14,574 bases of DNA from Deltaproteobacteria bacterium (GTDB lineage: Bacteria > Desulfobacterota > Desulfobulbia > Desulfobulbales > VMSU01), in contig JAJYJA010000050.1 of NCBI GenBank assembly GCA_021789795.1, positions 1 to 14,574 on the forward strand. Reading direction: 5' to 3'. Below are positions 6,033-13,371 of the stretch, piece by piece. Positions within the stretch are counted from its first letter, which is position 1; the number at the start of each line of letters is the position of its first letter. The notes under the pieces were generated by a model. The model was not told the origin of the DNA. It searched no databases and worked only from the letters and a program-made list of their open reading frames with translations. A program made the translations under genes and the position numbers.

Positions 6033-7080
6033 ATCGGCGGCCCCGCGCCCCGCATCCGCGGCCCTGGCCCTCAAGCCGCCTTTTTCTTTGCTGCTGGCCG
6101 GCCTGGGGGCGCTGCTGGCGGCGGGACTGGTGCTGGCCGCCGGCCTGGGATATATCGCCATCCCGGCCCGGGAGGTGCTGGCCATCATCCTGGCGCGCTT
6201 GGGTCACGGCGTGGCCGGAGACGCCGTGACCCGGGCCGTGGTGCTGGACGTCCGTCTGCCCCGCATCCTGACCGCCGCCCTGGTGGGCGGGAACCTGGCC
6301 GTGGCCGGGGTGATCTTCCAGGCCATCCTGCTCAATCCCCTGGCCGACCCCTACACCCTGGGCGTCTCCTCGGGCGCCGCCTTCGGGGCCTCGCTGGCCC
6401 TGCTCGCCAACCTTGCCTGGCTGGGGGGTCTCTCCGTGCCGCTCGCCGCCTTCGCCGGGGCGCTCCTGGCCGTCTTGGCGGTGCTCGGGCTGGCCGGCGG
6501 CGACCGATCCTACGCCGGCAACTCCCTGATCCTGGCCGGGGTGATCGTGGCCGCCATCCTCTCGGCGGGCATCGGGCTCGTCAAATACCTGGCCGACGAG
6601 CAGGTGTCGGTGATCATCTTCTGGCTGATGGGCAGTTTCGCGGCCCGCACCTGGGCCGATGTCGGACTGGTCTTGGCCGCCGGCCTGCTCACCCTGGGCC
6701 TTGGTCTGTATCATGGCCGCGATCTGAACGTCATGGCCCTGGGCGAACGGGGCGCCGCCTCCCTGGGCCTGGACACGGCCCGGCTCCGCAAGCGTTTGCT
6801 GATCGTGGCCTCGCTGGGGACGGCGGTATCGGTGTCGGTGTCCGGGATCATCGGTTTTGTCGGGCTCATCGTCCCCCACCTCCTGCGCCTGCTGATCGGG
6901 CCGGACAACCGGAAGCTGATCCCCGCCGCCGGCCTCATGGGGGCCATCCTGCTGCTCTTGGCCGATACCATCAGCCGGGCGATGCTGAGCCGGGAGGTGC
7001 CGGTGGGGGTGCTCACCGCCCTGATCGGGGGGCCGTTTTTCTGCCTGATTTTTAAGAAAAAACTCGGGCGCGGGGCATGA
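6025..7080 (+). CDS. btuC: BtuC-like permease of a corrinoid ABC importer
   Basis: This is a FecCD/BtuC-family integral membrane subunit of 351 residues that forms, as a dimer, the inner-membrane channel of a type II ABC importer. Several hydrophobic helices are evident, together with family signatures: VRLPRILTAALVGGNLAVAG, NPLADPYTLGVSSGAAFGAS and the ATPase-coupling segment around GFVGLIVPHLLRLLIGPDNRKLIP near the end. The sequence does not by itself separate B12 from heme or siderophore permeases; the upstream cobalamin riboswitch and the cbi genes behind it favour corrinoids. Translation probably starts at TTG 6025, overlapping the preceding stop (6030-6032) by 8 nt. Its own stop overlaps btuD as ATGA. 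Confidence 0.88.
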   Translation: MPRSAAPRPASAALALKPPFSLLLAGLGALLAAGLVLAAGLGYIAIPAREVLAIILARLGHGVAGDAVTRAVVLDVRLPRILTAALVGGNLAVAGVIFQAILLNPLADPYTLGVSSGAAFGASLALLANLAWLGGLSVPLAAFAGALLAVLAVLGLAGGDRSYAGNSLILAGVIVAAILSAGIGLVKYLADEQVSVIIFWLMGSFAARTWADVGLVLAAGLLTLGLGLYHGRDLNVMALGERGAASLGLDTARLRKRLLIVASLGTAVSVSVSGIIGFVGLIVPHLLRLLIGPDNRKLIPAAGLMGAILLLLADTISRAMLSREVPVGVLTALIGGPFFCLIFKKKLGRGA

Positions 7081-7865
7081 GGGCGCTATTCTCCGGGGCC
7101 GGGGTCGCGGCGGGATATGGGGAGCGGATGGTGTTTGACGATCTGACCTTCACCCTGGCCCCGGGCCGCTTCTACGGCCTGCTCGGGCCCAACGGGGCGG
7201 GCAAGACCACCTTGATCGACCTGTTGCTGGCCAACCTCGCCCCCCGCTCGGGGGAGGTGCTCTTCCGCGGCCTGCCCCTGGGGAGTTACCGCCGAGCGGC
7301 CCTGGCCCTGGAGATCGCCCTGGTGCCGCAGGAGTTCCGGCTCAACTTCGATTTCACGGTGCGGGAGGTGGTGATGATGGGCCGGCATCCGCATCTGCCG
7401 CGTTTTGCGAGCCCCGGGGAGCGCGATCGCCTGCTGGTCGATCAGGCCCTGGTCGAGCTGGGGATCGCCGACCTGCAAGACCGGCTGGTCACCAGGCTGA
7501 GCGGGGGTGAGCAGCAGCGGGTGGTGGTGGCCCGGGCCCTGGCCCAGGACACCCCGGTGCTGATGCTGGACGAGGCCACCTCCAGCCTCGACATCCGGCA
7601 CAGCCTGCACATCCTGGGGACGCTCAAGCGGCGCTGCCAGGAGGCGGAGGGCGAACGCACCATTATCGCCGCCATCCACGACTTAAACCTCGCCGCCGCC
7701 TACTGCGACGAGATCCTGCTCCTTGACCAGGGGCGGCTGCTGATTAAAGGCCCCCCCGCGGAGGTGCTGCGGCCCGAGACGATCCGGCGGGTCTTCGCCG
7801 TTGACTGCCAGTCCTTCGCCGCCCCTGGCTCCGGGGCGTACCAGTTGGCGTACCGTTATCAGTGA
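7077..7865 (+). CDS. btuD: BtuD-like ABC ATPase of a corrinoid importer
   Basis: This cytoplasmic ATP-binding subunit (262 residues) has a complete set of motifs: Walker A GPNGAGKTT (37-45), Q-loop Q85 in VPQEF, signature LSGGEQQR (141-148), Walker B VLMLDE (161-166) followed by the D-loop SSLD, and the switch histidine H201 in AIHDLNLAA. The sequence is of the FepC/BtuD type used by metal-chelate importers. The ATG at 7077 overlaps the btuC stop by 4 nt, so the two are probably translationally coupled. The substrate assignment comes from the riboswitch and neighbours, not from the ATPase itself. Confidence 0.9.
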   Translation: MRALFSGAGVAAGYGERMVFDDLTFTLAPGRFYGLLGPNGAGKTTLIDLLLANLAPRSGEVLFRGLPLGSYRRAALALEIALVPQEFRLNFDFTVREVVMMGRHPHLPRFASPGERDRLLVDQALVELGIADLQDRLVTRLSGGEQQRVVVARALAQDTPVLMLDEATSSLDIRHSLHILGTLKRRCQEAEGERTIIAAIHDLNLAAAYCDEILLLDQGRLLIKGPPAEVLRPETIRRVFAVDCQSFAAPGSGAYQLAYRYQ

Positions 7866-7884
7866 CGGGGATTTAATCTGGCTT

Positions 7885-7901
7885 CCGCCCGGCTCGGGCG
7901 G
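7885..7901 (+). other. Compact GC hairpin between btuD and btuF
   Basis: CCGCCCG (7885-7891) and CGGGCGG (7895-7901) form a perfect seven-base-pair stem with a GCT loop in the 58-nt btuD/btuF gap. No T-run follows, so it is not a standard intrinsic terminator. It may protect the 3' end of the btuD message or adjust the ratio of membrane subunits to binding protein. Confidence 0.5.
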
Positions 7902-7923
7902 GGCGCAACCAAACGAGGCGATG

Positions 7924-8859
7924 ATGAAAATCTGCGGTAATTATTGGTTAAAATTGATGGTGGCTGGATTTCTTCTGCTGGGGGCCGCCATCTCCCAGGC
8001 CCAGAGCCTGGTGGATCAGGACGGCCAGCGGATCAACTTCGATAAGCCCTTCACCCGGATCATCTCCCTCTATCCGGCCCATACCGAAAATCTCTTCTCC
8101 CTGGGGCTCGACTCCCAGATCGTCGGGGTGTCCATGGACGACGACTTCCCGGCGGCGGTCAAGTCCAAACCCCGGTTCGACTTTAGGGCCGACCCGGAGC
8201 GGATCATCGCCGCCCGGCCCGACCTGGTGCTGGTGCGGCCCATGATCAGCCGCTTTCAGCCCGACCTGCTGGCCAAGCTGCGCCTGGCCGGGATCACCGT
8301 GGTTTCCCTGCAACCCAACGACCTGAAGGAGACCTTTGCCTACTGGCGCGACCTGGGCCGGCTGACGGGCCGGGAGCGGGAGGCGGAGCAGATGGTGAGT
8401 GGCTTCCAGGCCAGGCTGGCCGCCATCGGGAAGGCGGTGGCCACCATCCCCGCCAGGGAGCGCCAGCGGGTCTATTTCGAGGCCATTCACCGCAAGATGA
8501 AGACCTTCGCCCCGGACAGCATGGCCATCTTTGCCCTGACCGCCGCCGGGGGGATCAACGCCGCCCCCGACGCCGCCCAGGTGCGCAAGACCAACATCGC
8601 CGACTACGGCCTGGAGCGTCTGCTGGCCAAGGCGGACGAGATCGATGTCTTCCTGGCCCAGCGGGGACGGATGAACCGGATCACCGCCCAGGGCATCTAC
8701 GACGAGCCGGGTTTGGCGGCCTTAAAGGCGGTCAAGAACCGGCAGGTGTTTCTGATCGACGAGGCCCTGGTCTCCCGGCCCACCCCGCGGCTTATCGAGG
8801 GGATCATCGACATTGGCCGCCTCCTCTATCCCCAGGTCTTCAAGGCCTTTCCCCAGTGA
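7924..8859 (+). CDS. btuF: BtuF-like periplasmic corrinoid-binding protein
   Basis: This 311-residue substrate-binding protein of the BtuF/FepB fold would deliver ligand to BtuCD from the periplasm. A signal peptide is clear: basic MKICGNYWLK, a hydrophobic core LMVAGFLLLGAAI and likely cleavage after SQA (residue 26). The mature part has the family pattern RIISLYPAHTENLFSLGLDSQIVGVS, then PERIIAARPDLVLVRP and, near the C-terminus, VKNRQVFLIDEAL..RPTPRLIEGI. Two ATGs stand side by side (7921 and 7924). GAGG at 7915-7918 is five bases from the second and only two from the first, so I take 7924. The frame open from 7801 lies inside btuD and is unsupported. The stop TGA overlaps the GTG start of cbiA. 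Ligand specificity (B12, cobinamide or other) cannot be read from the sequence. Confidence 0.87.
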   Translation: MKICGNYWLKLMVAGFLLLGAAISQAQSLVDQDGQRINFDKPFTRIISLYPAHTENLFSLGLDSQIVGVSMDDDFPAAVKSKPRFDFRADPERIIAARPDLVLVRPMISRFQPDLLAKLRLAGITVVSLQPNDLKETFAYWRDLGRLTGREREAEQMVSGFQARLAAIGKAVATIPARERQRVYFEAIHRKMKTFAPDSMAIFALTAAGGINAAPDAAQVRKTNIADYGLERLLAKADEIDVFLAQRGRMNRITAQGIYDEPGLAALKAVKNRQVFLIDEALVSRPTPRLIEGIIDIGRLLYPQVFKAFPQ

Positions 8860-10232
8860 GCTGCGGGGCGTTGTTGCTGGCCGCCACCCACAGCGGGGCG
8901 GGCAAGACCACCCTGGCCCTGGGGCTGCTCGCGGCCCTGGCCCGGCGGGGGCTTAGGGTGCAGCCCTTCAAGTGCGGGCCGGACTTCATCGACCCCAGCC
9001 TGCACCAGATGGCGGCGGGCCGTCTCTCGCGCAACCTGGATTTGAGGATGTGCGGCCCAGACTACGTCCGGGCGCTCTTCGCCCGGCAGTTGGAGACGGC
9101 GGACATCGGCCTGGTGGAGGGGGTGATGGGGCTGTTCGACGGCGGCCTGGCCAGCCCGGCCAGTCTGGCCAAGGCCCTGGGTATCCCGGTGGCGTTGGTG
9201 GTGGACGCCGCCGGCCAGGGGGAGAGCGTGGCGGCGGTGGTCAAGGGCTTCGAGACCCTGGATGCGGAGCTGACCCTCATGGGGGTGATCTTCAACCGGG
9301 TGGCGAGCCCCCGGCACCTCGAACTGCTGACCGCCGCGGTGCAGGCGAACTGCAAGACCCCGGTGCTGGGGCATCTGTCCAAAAACCGGGATTTCGTCAT
9401 CGGCGGCCGCCATCTGGGGCTCAGGATGGGCTGGGAGTCGCCCCTGTCGGCGGCCCAGCTCGAACTCCTGGCCGGGACGGTGGCCCGGGGGATCGATCTC
9501 GATGCGTTGCTTGACCGGGCGGCGCTGGCGGGCCGTCCGGGGCCACGGGAGGCCCGCCAGCGGCCCGAGGCGGCGGTGCTGGCCGCTCAGGGCCAGGGCC
9601 GGCAGCGTCTCCGGATCGGGGTGGCTCGGGATCGGGCCTTCTGCTTTTACTACCCGGATAATTTGGAGCTCTTGCAGGCCCAGGGGGCCGAACTGGTCGA
9701 GTTCAGCCCCCTGGACGACCGGGCCCTGCCGCCGGGGCTTAACGGCCTCTACCTGGGCGGCGGCTACCCCGAGCTTTACGCCTCGGAGCTGGCCGCCAAC
9801 CTCCCGATGCGGGAGGCCATCCGCGACTGGTCGGATTCAGGGCGGCCCTTGTACGCCGAGTGCGGCGGCTTCATCTACCTCTGTCAGGGGGTGGTGGATA
9901 GGGAGGGCCGCTTCTGGCCCCTGGCCGGGGTCTTCCCCACCCGGGCGGTGATGCGGGACCGGCTGGCCGGGTTGGGTTACCGGGAGGCGGAGATCGTTCG
10001 GCCCTGCCTCTTGGGCGGACGGGGGGGCCGGCTTTTCGGCCACGAGTTCCACTACTCGGAGATCGAGCCGATGCCGGAGACGGTGGGCCGGGCCTTCCGG
10101 CTGGCCGAGGGCCGGGAGGAGGGCTATCAGATCCACCATACCTTGGCCGGCTACCTGCATCTGCATTTTGGCAGGACCCCGGAGGCGGCGGGGCACCTGC
10201 TGGCGGTGGCGTCTGGTTGCCGGCCGACATAA
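8856..10232 (+). CDS. cbiA: Cobyrinate a,c-diamide synthase
   Basis: CbiA (458 residues) uses ATP and glutamine to amidate the a and c side chains of (cobalt-containing) cobyrinic acid. The N-terminal dethiobiotin-synthase-like ATPase domain shows the P-loop ATHSGAGKTT (10-19) and FKCGPDFIDPSLH. The C-terminal class I-like amidotransferase domain (about 250-458) shows LYLGGGYPELYA, the nucleophile C336 in YAECGGFIYL, GHEFHYSE and the histidine motif HLHFG (H435, H437). It starts at GTG 8856, overlapping the btuF stop by 4 nt; AAGG is ten bases upstream and the P-loop begins only ten residues in, leaving little room for another start. Length matches CbiA/CobB. CbiP, the related a later amidase, is excluded by the DFIDPSLH motif and the length. 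Confidence 0.93.
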   Translation: MSCGALLLAATHSGAGKTTLALGLLAALARRGLRVQPFKCGPDFIDPSLHQMAAGRLSRNLDLRMCGPDYVRALFARQLETADIGLVEGVMGLFDGGLASPASLAKALGIPVALVVDAAGQGESVAAVVKGFETLDAELTLMGVIFNRVASPRHLELLTAAVQANCKTPVLGHLSKNRDFVIGGRHLGLRMGWESPLSAAQLELLAGTVARGIDLDALLDRAALAGRPGPREARQRPEAAVLAAQGQGRQRLRIGVARDRAFCFYYPDNLELLQAQGAELVEFSPLDDRALPPGLNGLYLGGGYPELYASELAANLPMREAIRDWSDSGRPLYAECGGFIYLCQGVVDREGRFWPLAGVFPTRAVMRDRLAGLGYREAEIVRPCLLGGRGGRLFGHEFHYSEIEPMPETVGRAFRLAEGREEGYQIHHTLAGYLHLHFGRTPEAAGHLLAVASGCRPT

Positions 10233-10236
10233 CCAT

Positions 10237-10405
10237 CTAAATCAGTAACTATCCAGCCGCACCCCATCTGCTTTGTCACCAGCCGGCTCACATACCGAAA
10301 GTATAGCTCGCCGGCTGGTTTCGCGCATCTGGGGCGCGGCTGAACAGTTACGGTTCCCAGCCGATGCCAATTCTGCGGCACTAAGCTGGATAGTTACCTA
10401 AATCA
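10237..10405. mobile_element. IS66-like MITE with 8-bp target duplication
   Basis: A 153-bp insertion (10245-10397) ends in perfect 13-bp inverted repeats: GTAACTATCCAGC (10245-10257) and GCTGGATAGTTAC (10385-10397). It is bounded directly on both sides by the 8-bp direct repeat CTAAATCA (10237-10244 and 10398-10405). Ends starting with GTAA together with an 8-bp target duplication are typical of the IS66 family, so I read this as a non-autonomous relative moved by an IS66-type transposase. It has no coding capacity. It sits in the only sizeable gap of the cbi array, between cbiA and cbiC, and its right-hand duplication abuts the cbiC Shine-Dalgarno sequence. Confidence 0.75.
10245..10351. 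repeat. Long hairpin and internal third terminus inside the MITE
   Basis: The left end of the MITE (10245-10270) is also complementary, at 21 of 26 positions, to an internal stretch (10326-10351) that ends GAACAGTTAC. Inside, CCAGCCGGC (10279-10287) pairs perfectly with GCCGGCTGG (10310-10318), and ATAC/GTAT closes a CGAAA loop (10292-10304). The whole 107 nt can fold as one long hairpin. In RNA or single-stranded DNA the left arm therefore has two competing partners, the internal one and the true right end at 10385-10397. Confidence 0.75.
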
Positions 10406-10410
10406 AGGAG
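10405..10410 (+). promoter_or_regulatory. cbiC ribosome binding site abutting the MITE duplication
   Basis: AAGGAG starts on the last base of the right-hand direct repeat and lies 12 bases before the ATG at 10423, a rather long spacing. Insertion of the MITE left the site intact, so cbiC can still be translated independently of cbiA. Confidence 0.6.
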
Positions 10411-10422
10411 TAAAATCAACCA

Positions 10423-11079
10423 ATGTCCAAGCAGGCTGACCTGGCGCCCCAGGAGATCGAGGCCGCGAGCTTCGCCATCATCGAGCGGGAGTTTGGGGAG
10501 CGCACCGGCCTTAAAGTCACGGATTTTTCCCGGGAGGAGTTCGCGGTGATCCGGCGGGTGATCCACGCCACCGCCGATTTTTCCTTTGCCCACTCCCTGC
10601 GTTTTCACCCCCTGGCCATCGCCACCGCCATTGCCAGGCTGCGGGCCGGGCGGGCGGTGGCCACCGACGTGAACATGACCGCCGCCGGGATCAGCAAGGC
10701 CGGTCTGGCCGCCTGGGGTTGCCCGGTGATCTGCGAGCTGGGCGGGCCGCCTCCCGCCGCGGGGCGGGCGGGGGAGGGCGGCCGTACCCGGGCCGAGCTG
10801 GGCATCCTGGCGGCCTTGGCCCGTCAGCCGGGAATCGTGGCCATCGGCAACGCCCCCACCGCCTTGCTGGCGGTCATCGACTACTGCCAGCGGCGGGCGG
10901 ACGCCTTCGACGGGGTGGTGATCGGGGCCCCGGTTGGATTCGTCAATGCCCTGGAATCAAAGGAGATGCTGTCCGGGCTGGACATTCCCCACCTCACCCC
11001 CCTGGGCCGCAAGGGCGGTAGCCCGGTGGCGGCGGCGATTGTCAACGCCTTGATCCGGCTGGCGGGAGAGGGGTCTTGA
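10423..11079 (+). CDS. cbiC: Cobalt-precorrin-8 methylmutase
   Basis: CbiC (218 residues) shifts the methyl group from C-11 to C-12 of the corrin ring, giving cobyrinic acid, the substrate of CbiA. The catalytic histidine is H48 in VIHATADFSF. The family segments AVATDVNMTAAGISK, TRAELGILAA, GNAPTALLAVID and GAPVGFVNALESKE are all present, and length is normal for the family. ATG 10423 is preceded by AAGGAG. It is separated from cbiA by the MITE but is otherwise part of the same array, and its stop overlaps the TTG start of cbiD. The aerobic homologue is CobH; the CbiD neighbour places this in the cobalt-early pathway. Confidence 0.94.
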   Translation: MSKQADLAPQEIEAASFAIIEREFGERTGLKVTDFSREEFAVIRRVIHATADFSFAHSLRFHPLAIATAIARLRAGRAVATDVNMTAAGISKAGLAAWGCPVICELGGPPPAAGRAGEGGRTRAELGILAALARQPGIVAIGNAPTALLAVIDYCQRRADAFDGVVIGAPVGFVNALESKEMLSGLDIPHLTPLGRKGGSPVAAAIVNALIRLAGEGS

Positions 11080-12155
11080 GTCCGGCGGCCAGAAGACGCC
11101 TGCGTTTTGGGTTCACCACCGGGGCCTGCGCGGCGGCGGCGGCCAAGGCGGCCTGCCTGGCCCTGCTGGGCGCCGCCCCTAGGCGGGTGGAGATCCCCTT
11201 TCCCGATGGCCGGCGTCATGTCTTTGCGGTGCTTGACTGCCGGCGGCTGGCCCCTGACCTGGCCCAGGCCTCGGTGGTAAAGGACGCCGGCGACGACCCG
11301 GACGTGACCAACGGCGCCGAGATCGTGGCGCGGCTTGAACGCCGGGGCGGGGGCGCCTTTGACTTGCGCTTTGCGGCCGGCGAGGGGGTGGGCACGATCA
11401 GCAAGCCGGGCTTGTCGCTGGCGGTGGGCGAGCCGGCCATCAATCCCGTCCCCCGGACGATGATCCGGGCCGCCCTGGAGGAGGCCCTGGCCGGGGAGCC
11501 GGTTTCCGGACGGTTCACCGTCATGGTGAGCGTTCCCAGGGGCCGGGAGCTGGCCCAAAAGACCTTGAACGGGCGGCTGGGGATTGAGGGCGGGCTCTCG
11601 ATCCTGGGCACCACCGGTATCGTGAGCCCCTTGTCGATGGCGGCCTGGACCGCCACCATCCTGGCCTCGATGTCGGTGGCCAGGGCCGTGGGTTGCGACA
11701 CCGTGGTGCTCTCCACCGGCCGCACCTCGGAACGGGCGGTGCAGGAGAGGCTTGACCTGCCGGTCGAGGCCTACGCCATGATGGGCGACCATCTGCATTT
11801 CTCCCTGACCGCGGCCCGGGAGCAGGGATTCTCCCGGATCGTCCTGGCCGGGATGTGGGCCAAGCTGGTCAAGGCGGCCCTGGCCATCCCCCAGACCCAT
11901 GTCCGGCACGGGGCGTTGGAGACGGGGAGGGCGGCCGAGCTGCTCGGCTCCTTGGCTTGCGATCCGGGCTTGGCCGGGGAGCTGGCCCAGGCCAATACCG
12001 TCCGGGAGATCTACGACCGGCTGGCGGCCGGCGGCCGGGACGACCTCGTCCGGGCGGTGTGCGAGCGGGCCCGCCACTACGCCGGTGAGGTGTCCGGATT
12101 GCCGGTTGCGGTCTATCTGGTGACCGGCCCCGGCCAGGTGGCCTGTCATGTCTGA
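11076..12155 (+). CDS. cbiD: Cobalt-precorrin-5B C1-methyltransferase
   Basis: CbiD (359 residues) adds the C-1 methyl group in the oxygen-independent pathway and is a marker for that route. The N-terminal RFGFTTGACAAAAAKAA is diagnostic, and KDAGDDPDVTNGAEI, KPGLSLAVGEPAINPVPR and STGRTSE follow as in the family. The most likely start is TTG 11076, which overlaps the cbiC stop as TTGA and has a GGAG-containing purine stretch just upstream. No ATG or GTG lies between it and the conserved TTGAC motif. It overlaps cbiET by 8 nt. A very long open frame on the opposite strand here is a high-GC shadow. Confidence 0.94.
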   Translation: MSPAARRRLRFGFTTGACAAAAAKAACLALLGAAPRRVEIPFPDGRRHVFAVLDCRRLAPDLAQASVVKDAGDDPDVTNGAEIVARLERRGGGAFDLRFAAGEGVGTISKPGLSLAVGEPAINPVPRTMIRAALEEALAGEPVSGRFTVMVSVPRGRELAQKTLNGRLGIEGGLSILGTTGIVSPLSMAAWTATILASMSVARAVGCDTVVLSTGRTSERAVQERLDLPVEAYAMMGDHLHFSLTAAREQGFSRIVLAGMWAKLVKAALAIPQTHVRHGALETGRAAELLGSLACDPGLAGELAQANTVREIYDRLAAGGRDDLVRAVCERARHYAGEVSGLPVAVYLVTGPGQVACHV

Positions 12156-13371
12156 GTTGCATCTGATCGGCGTTGACGGCGGGGAGTGGCGCCCGGCGGC
12201 CAGGGCGGCCCTGGCCGGGGCCAAGGCGGTGTTCGCCAGCGAACGGCTCTGGCCCCGGCTGGCCGGGCTTGACGGCGAGCTGTTGCCCATCACCCCGCTG
12301 TCCGTGGCCTTGGAGCGGATGGCGGCCCGGCTGGTGGCCGGCGATATTGCGGTTCTGGCCAGCGGCGACCCCCTGTTCTTCGGCCTGGGCCGCGTCCTAA
12401 GCCGGCGGCTGGGCCGCGAACGGCTGGTGGTGCATCCGGCCCTGTCGGCGATGCAGCTTGCCTTTGCCCGTCTGCGTGAGCCCTGGGACGACGCGGTCTT
12501 CGTTTCCCGGCACGGGCGGGGCGGGGAGGGAGACGGGCTCTTGGCGAAGCTCCTTAGGGCGGGCAAGGTGGGCGTCTTTACCGATGGCCGCCAGACACCC
12601 GCGGTCATTGCGGCGGAGATCGCCACCGGGCTTGCCGGGCTGGGTATCGAAGGGCATCGGTGCCAGGTGCTGGTGGCCGAGAACCTGGGTCTGGCCGGGG
12701 AGCGGCTGGTCGAGGGTAGCCCGGACCAGATCGCGGCCCAGGACTTTGCCGAGCCCAATCTCATGATCCTGCGTCTGACCTTGCCGGCGGAAAGGGGCCG
12801 TGGTTTCGCGCTCGGCCTGCGGGAGTCCGAGATCCGGCACAGCCGGGGGCTGATCACCAAGGACGAGGTGCGGGCCGCGATCCTGCACCGCCTGCGTCTG
12901 CCCTTAACCGGCGTGTTTTGGGACATCGGGGCCGGCAGCGGCTCGGTGGCGGTGGAGGCGGCCCGGCTCTGTCCTGAGCTTACGGTGTTCGCGGTAGAGA
13001 GGCACCCGGACGAGCAGGCCCATATCCTGGACAACCGCCGGCTGTTTAGGCTGCCCAACCTGCGTCTGGTGGCGGCCCAGGCCCCTGAGGGTCTTAAGGG
13101 GCTGCCGGCCCCGGAGCGGGTGTTTATCGGCGGCTCGGGAGGCCGGCTGGCCGGGATCATCGAGGCGGCGGATCAGGCAATGGGGCCCGGCGGCCGGATG
13201 GTGGTGGCGGCGGTGACCGCGGCCACCCGGCACGCGGCCCCGGAGTTGCTCAACCGGCGAGGATGGGCGGTCAGCCTCGCCACCATCATCGTCCAGCGGC
13301 AGGGGTATCCTCCCGCCCTGGACAGCATCCGGGATTTAAATCCCATCACCCTGATCACGGCGGAGAGATGA
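12148..13371 (+). CDS. cbiET: Fused CbiE-CbiT precorrin methyltransferase/decarboxylase
   Basis: This 407-residue protein joins two enzymes that methylate C-5 and C-15 and decarboxylate the acetate chain at C-12. Residues 1-200 are CbiE, a tetrapyrrole methylase with ASGDPLFFGLG (71-81) and HPALSAMQLAFARL. Residues about 225-407 are CbiT, a class I SAM methyltransferase with the entry segment GLITKDEVRAAIL (234-246) and SAM-binding DIGAGSGS (259-266). The N-terminal loop reads LIGVDGGEW, where tetrapyrrole methylases usually have a GxGPG-type loop; CbiE proteins often vary there. The fusion is the same domain order as CobL of the aerobic pathway, but the CbiD next to it argues for the anaerobic route. 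ATG 12148 lies inside the end of cbiD, and its own stop overlaps cbiL as ATGA. Confidence 0.92.
   Translation: MSELHLIGVDGGEWRPAARAALAGAKAVFASERLWPRLAGLDGELLPITPLSVALERMAARLVAGDIAVLASGDPLFFGLGRVLSRRLGRERLVVHPALSAMQLAFARLREPWDDAVFVSRHGRGGEGDGLLAKLLRAGKVGVFTDGRQTPAVIAAEIATGLAGLGIEGHRCQVLVAENLGLAGERLVEGSPDQIAAQDFAEPNLMILRLTLPAERGRGFALGLRESEIRHSRGLITKDEVRAAILHRLRLPLTGVFWDIGAGSGSVAVEAARLCPELTVFAVERHPDEQAHILDNRRLFRLPNLRLVAAQAPEGLKGLPAPERVFIGGSGGRLAGIIEAADQAMGPGGRMVVAAVTAATRHAAPELLNRRGWAVSLATIIVQRQGYPPALDSIRDLNPITLITAER

Noticed and set aside
7801..7923. btuF start inside btuD at 7801
   Set aside because: It would place 41 unrelated residues before a clear signal peptide; GAGG sits just before the ATGs at 7921/7924.
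10881..13160. Very long open frame (759 codons) on the minus strand opposite cbiC, cbiD and cbiET
   Set aside because: It is antisense to three well-recognised genes, has low-complexity Arg/Pro/Ser/Gly composition and no domain; typical high-GC shadow.
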